From the NCBI RefSeq assembly GCF_028640845.1, contig NC_080540.1, forward strand, positions 134,134,420-134,198,419: 64,000 nucleotides of DNA, written 5' to 3'. Both the position numbers and the translations under genes were made by a program. This document shows, one piece after another, positions 58,815-64,000 of the stretch. The notes under the pieces are model-generated. The model was not told where the DNA came from. It ran no database searches and saw only the letters and a list, made by a program, of their open reading frames with translations. The first letter of the stretch is position 1. Each line of letters begins with the position of its first letter. Source of the stretch: Ahaetulla prasina. Taxonomy: Eukaryota > Chordata > Lepidosauria > Squamata > Colubridae.

Positions 58815-60317
58815 TGCTACCCTATTTTTACTCACAAGTTGACAAATAAGCCCAGCTTTAGCTTTCCAACTCCTCCTCCCCAACCAATTCCCAGCACTGG
58901 CAAGACATCAGACCAAAGCACTTTTAATTGGAAGAGACTTGAAGGAATGAGACAGCAGTTCAGGAGCACACAAATTTCAGCCACCACCTCCCCCAAAATC
59001 TATTTTCTTTCCTAGAGTTTGGCCAATAAAAACTCTCTTCAGAGAGCTTGATCCATAGCTTGCTCTTTTTTTCCAGGCTAGGCACACAGCATGCTCATTT
59101 GGGCATCAATTGTCTCTTTTTGAGTATATTTTATTGCAACCTCCAAAGCACACTATGCTTAAAAAATGTATGTGGCATGTAAGATTTTGACCCAATCAAG
59201 TGCAGGATAACAAAATGATAATGTATGGGTTTCTGGGATAGCCTGAACCTCTTGGTATCTTTTCTTAGACACAAGATTTAAATACATGTATCTATCCAAC
59301 CAACCTAGGGATATACAGAAAAAACAACTTATCTCCACACTGTTGTGGCTCCCGCCCCGGGCCTGGCCCCCTGCCTGAAAGTGACTCAGAGAGTGAGGGG
59401 GAAGGGCCGTCAGGGCTCCCTTCTAAAGGGCCGGCCTCTCTGGCTCAGCTCCAGGAGCCAGAGGCAGGCCAGGTGGAGCAGGTGATGAGGCCTCCGTATC
59501 CCCCCCCCGCCCAGGAAACGCTTCCAGGCCCAGCTGTGGACAATCAGCCCCTGGTTAGATCCCAGGTTTCATAGACAAGAGAGGCGGGAACAACAGAAGC
59601 AGGGGTGGGGCAGGCCTAGAAAGTGCTGAGTCACAGAGCCACACCCCACAGGGTATAAAGCAGGAGGGGCTGCTATACTACTTTGTGACGAACAAATCAA
59701 CTGACTGGAGAAAACTTGAGCTGAACTATCTGACTGAGCATTTGGCCTGAATTGCTGTTTGCTCCTGACTTCCTGGTTGCTCCGGTAACGAGCTCTGCTA
59801 CGCCGGCATCAAGAGATAAAGAAATCCTTGGCAGACGAACGCTGGTTTGCTGCCAGAGCTGATAGTTGCCGTGGACTCAATTGCTGGCTAACTGAGTCAG
59901 TTCGTGTGCCTCCAGGACTGAGGTGGGGGACAGAACACACGCCTTCTTTCCTCCCTAATCCACCTTGGCAAGACCCATCTTCAATTCTGTTTTCTATAGC
60001 ACTGCTTGATAGAGTCATTTTACCACTTTCACTCTTATTTCCTTGGAATTATTATATGAAAATGGATGACCTGAGGCAATTTCCAACTTCTTCATTGACA
60101 GAAACTTTCTCTAAGTTGTGAATCATTCCCTATTGCTTTTATGGTATGGATGCCTATAGCTTTTGAATATTTGGAACTGCTCTTTCTTTTTTATCAAGAT
60201 AATACATTCACAATTCCTGCAGAGCTCCTGAAAATCACATTTTCATTTGAAGAATTTTCAATTATTCAGATGAAAGCTTCTAGACTTCATAAAAATTATT
60301 TTTCAAAATCAAACAGG
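57627..60317. repeat. 2.7-kb tandem duplication, unit 2
   Basis: 2691 bp, co-linear with unit 1. Differences seen are single bases (for example 57749 and 58110), a 4-bp insertion near 57943, a longer (CA)n tract (58767-58811) and shorter C runs. Confidence 0.95.
59341..59935 (+). mobile_element. Solo LTR, copy in unit 2
   Basis: The same LTR duplicated with its unit, not an independent insertion: the flanking bases are the same and only the C runs and a few bases differ. Confidence 0.6.
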
Positions 60318-63300
60318 TTAGAGGAGAAGCAGTGCCATCAATCAAACAAAAACACTGAGAACTCAGATGCTACGTAATGTAAGTATTTAACACTTCAGCC
60401 ACGTTGAGTACAATTTTCTATTCCACTTGTGAAAAACATGTACCATTCTTCTACAGTTTTATTTAATCATTTGTGACTATTTGTTACACCATACGCTTGG
60501 GGTATCTTTGTATTGCCATCCCTGTGTATACATATACACAGTTTACAAATTAAACAGATAAAAACAGAAAAGCTGTGGGAGAAGACTTGAAAAATAAAAG
60601 ATCAAAGAGACTGTCATTAAATGTAATAGATTTCTGCTATCACAGCATTTCAGCTTTAGTGCATCGCTTTAACTTCAAGGCTTAAAAACACTAGCACAGT
60701 AACAACCAAGAGAACTGCCTTGTTGGGTCAGACCTAGAGCCCATCTAGGGCAACATTCTCCTTCCAAGAGCTTCCAGACAGATGTTTCTGGAAGTTTACA
60801 AACATAACATAGAATTAATATACTAAAAAAAGATCTAGATATTGAGATTTAAATGACTGGTCAGTGCATCACATATTGTTAACAATAATGTGTGCATTGA
60901 AAAATAATATGGGGATGGAATATGGCACATGACAATAATTCTCTTGAAATTGTCAGGCCTTTAATTCTGTCTGATTTAGAAACAATTGAAAAAAATAAAT
61001 AAATAGAAAAATGTCAGCCTATGAAGCAAAGTGCCAAGCATATTAACATCTTTACTTACAATAAATACACTAAATTTGAGGCACAAGGTAACAGTAGCAC
61101 CAGGAAAACTTTGATGCAACTCCATATTTACCGTAAATTAAAGAAAGTTGAGTTTTGTTGTAGTCATGGCCAATGTTGCGTAGGTTCCAGCATATTATTT
61201 TTTTTAAAAAAAATTGGATCTTGGTTTCAAAAAAACAGTACATGCTCAACTTATAATGTTGTATCTGTGCTCCACATTTTTTCCACAGGCATCCTTACAA
61301 AATAGAAATGGTCAATGTCTGTGGTAACATATTGCTGGTTTTGGAAGAAAGTCAGAAAACAACAAGAAAATGGGTTGTAGAGACCATTTTAAGAGAGCGG
61401 GAAGAGGAACTTAGGCTTGGGGAATGAGTTTTTGTCATTGGCTATGCTTCTGAGAGCCATTTTGTGAGACCATCTAATATAGTCACAAATTTGATTCATC
61501 AGGTCCAAATGATTGCCTATCCCTTCCATGTGTTAACGCTGTTAATTTCCTTTTTTTGGAAAGGATGACACCATGGCAATCATTGCCAAAAAGACAATGC
61601 ACTATATTAGTGCAGTCTTGAACTACAGCTGAAAAGTCATCATCAGTGCTGAAAAATAGGATTCTCTGAGTAGTAACTGACTAAACAATGAAAGGAGTGC
61701 TATGGAAGAATACTAACTGGATATCCTGCAGAAACAACATGGATGTGTGCCCATCATTCTGGGAAAGAGTGTATCTCTGGAAAATGATCAAAGTTAACAT
61801 GTCCTTTGTTTCTGAGCACTTAAAATGAATAACAAATGAACTGCAGCAAGACACAGAAAAAATGTTATTTTGCAAGGACAACAGTTTGAGCCTTTCATGG
61901 GAAAACCTAAGTATGGCTAAAAACTTTAAAGTTTTACCTATTCCATTTTGTGGGGTGGAACAGGGGATAGAATTAAGGAAGTAAAATGGCAAAATAGGCT
62001 TATCTGTTGAAATTATCCTTACATGACTGCATAATTACTAGAAATTCACTAACCCTTTATGTCTTTGATGCCTTTGTACTTTCACAGTACATATTTCTCT
62101 TTTAATTAACAAACAATTGCCCTGTGCTTCCACAGTTGCCGCTTGCCTCCACATCCGCAGCATGTTATTGTATCTAAGTTGTCTACTTCTGAAGTCAGAC
62201 TAAGATGTCTTTCAAGTGTAACAAATATACCTTCTGTACCAGGTAATTATAATCTCTTGATTCACATCAAGCAGTAAACAAATAATACAGATTTATTTTG
62301 TGGCATCAGAAGTCCCATTTCATCAGTTCAAATAAGAAGTTATGGAAAGCAGGCTAAAGCCCATATATCATACTTAGACAAACTTCACATTCACAGCACC
62401 TTGCCTAGTACTTAAGATTTTTCTTTGGGATAGTTGGTTGCAACTATGTCTACATTTTCATGTATCATTTTTCATGGGAAAAATCCTCTTCCCCATCACT
62501 CCCTGTATTTGGACAGCTTCACTTTGATACATTCTCCTGTCCATTGTCCAAGGTAAATCACCCTCCTATCAAAAAAAAAAAAAAAAAGATTTGCCAAGTT
62601 TATTCGGAGAACACTAGACCAAGTAGTGGCTACTGTCTTTGGAGGGTTGAGGAAAGAGACTTGCAGCTGCCAAAAGGAGGAGCATTCTTTCCATGACACG
62701 AGTTGTAATGACTAGAGTGCCATGAGTCCATGGTTAGTTTGATGACTAAAGATTAGTAAGTATATGAGTACATCAAAGGGGACATGCACATGAATGCAGA
62801 ACTCTTAAACTAGTAGCATGAAATACCATATAATCCAGAACACCCTCCCCATCCCCAACCATTCACTGAACACAGAAACCAGCACTTGGAAAATTTAATT
62901 GGGGAGCTTGTGGATCAAAGTCCTCTGACAAGAGGCAAAGAGCATCTCCGGAAGGGATATAAACATGAGAAGCACGGTCAAAGGGACACTGCCTAAATGG
63001 CCTTGTCTTAGTACCTGAGAACAAAGCTTCCCAAGCTGAGAAGGCCCTGATCAAACACAGGAGGCAGCTGGGAAAGGAAGACTTAAGAAGCCTATTATTT
63101 TTTTATCAGATAATGTCTAAAAGTTCAACTTTTACTCATCAGCCAGAGCACTAGCTATTTCACCAGAGTGCTAGCTGTTTTAATATTAAAGTGGTACACT
63201 ACTATGGATTTATTGCAAAACTTCAAACACACTGATTCATTTCCTTACTTTTATTCCTTGGTATAATTATTTCTGCAATTCTACTGCAGCACATCCCCCA

Positions 63301-63440
63301 CCACTACCTTCCAGGTCCCGCTATGCTGCTCTACACTGTGACAGCTGAATACGTTCCGGGAGGAATGAATGAAGAATGTTTGGAGGGTATTCCAAGAGTA
63401 CATTCTCCTAGCCAAAGCTGCTCAGTTGAAGCTGACAATA
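60318..63440. other. Right flank, probable ASPSCR1 intron, nothing firm
   Basis: No exon was recognised. 60700-60770 ('actgccttgttgggtcagac', 'gagcccatctag') looks like an old interspersed repeat. Short frames at 61.7-62.0 and 62.5-63.05 kb have no recognised similarity. Confidence 0.35.
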
Positions 63441-63670
63441 CATCTGTATTGAGCAGCAGCAATACAGAAAGATAGAGGAGGCAGATAATGACTTTAGCAA
63501 TAAAGGCAAGGCATTATATCATACCGTGCAGGGCAAGACAATGGTAAACCATTCCTGACTTTTACCAAAAAAACTGCATGGACAGACAAGATAACGTAAT
63601 TAATAAGATAATGCTGGATGACAGTCCCCTCAAGTCAGATGGCACCTAATAAGCCACTGAAGAAAAGAGG
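63440..63670 (+). repeat. Old LINE-like interspersed repeat fragment
   Basis: 'aatggtaaaccattcctgac', 'aaaaactgcatggacagaca' and 'cagatggcacctaataagcc' have the form of a LINE 3' end. A related phrase occurs at about 8645-8690. The family is not identified. Confidence 0.35.
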
Positions 63671-64000
63671 AGGTTCTTTTGGAACATGGTGTTGATGGAT
63701 TAGCTAGATTAAAGCTATGGGATCTCTAATTGCTGATGTTACTATGCAGAAAATGTATGTATGTATGAAATGTGTGAAAATGATCCCCAACTAAGTGAAA
63801 GACAAAATGAAATGGCTACACATGGACTTCTTAGATACGAGTGAACTGAAATGGACTGGAACTGGACACTTTCAGTCAGATGATCATACTGTTTACTACT
63901 CAAGGACATGAAAAATGAAGAAGGAACTGGGTTTTTTTTAATCGGGAAGACGGTACTTGGGTAATAAAGACAGTTCTTGGAAACAATGCAGTCAATGACC

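Noticed and set aside
55303..60377. Pairs of near-identical short frames (64-97 codons)
   Set aside because: They appear twice only because the 2.7-kb unit is duplicated. No known domain, no splice logic, and several overlap the LTR.
61681..61992. Minus-strand 103-codon frame as an ASPSCR1 exon
   Set aside because: No resemblance to ASPSCR1 and no in-phase splice pair; it looks like decayed intergenic or repeat sequence.

Overview
This is a vertebrate nuclear window: intron-rich genes with GT-AG junctions, AT-rich intergenic DNA and dense interspersed repeats. The repeats (tRNA-derived Sauria-type SINEs, CR1/L3, L2 and L1 LINEs, Penelope-like elements, many small hAT and Tigger-like transposons, microsatellites growing from LINE tails) point to a squamate reptile, most likely a snake. 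The species call is an inference from repeat style.

Three host genes are readable, arranged as at human 17q25.3 (order recalled, not searched). LRRC45 lies on the minus strand (23547 down to 5656). All 17 coding exons can be assigned with consistent phase, giving a 671-residue centrosomal LRR/coiled-coil protein. CENPX starts head-to-head with it on the plus strand (25970 to 34431, five coding exons, 82 residues), the histone-fold partner of CENP-S. ASPSCR1 (TUG) runs toward CENPX on the minus strand. Only its last four coding exons (53291 down to 47727, 105 residues) are recognised, so the rest should lie to the right of the window.

Layout: 1-5.2 kb, AT-rich with one LINE tail and no gene seen; 5.6-23.6 kb, LRRC45 with repeat-filled introns; 23.6-26.0 kb, two promoters facing apart, each with two ZNF143/THAP11-type motifs; 26.0-33.4 kb, CENPX intron 1 holding an L1 3' end, a 943-bp hAT element built on a 219-bp hairpin-rich tandem repeat, and an unrecognised Thr/Pro/Gln-rich reading frame; 34.5-47.6 kb, intergenic DNA with CR1, Tc1, and a Penelope-like element broken by later insertions; 47.6-53.3 kb, ASPSCR1 3' exons; 53.3-64 kb, probable ASPSCR1 intron with a recent 2.7-kb tandem duplication carrying a solo LTR.

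The three genes do not form one pathway; the link is conserved microsynteny. Their products act in centrosome cohesion (LRRC45), kinetochore and Fanconi DNA repair (CENPX), and GLUT4/p97-related trafficking (ASPSCR1). The most unusual material is in the repeats and in the candidate repeat-coding exon at 28.2-28.6 kb.
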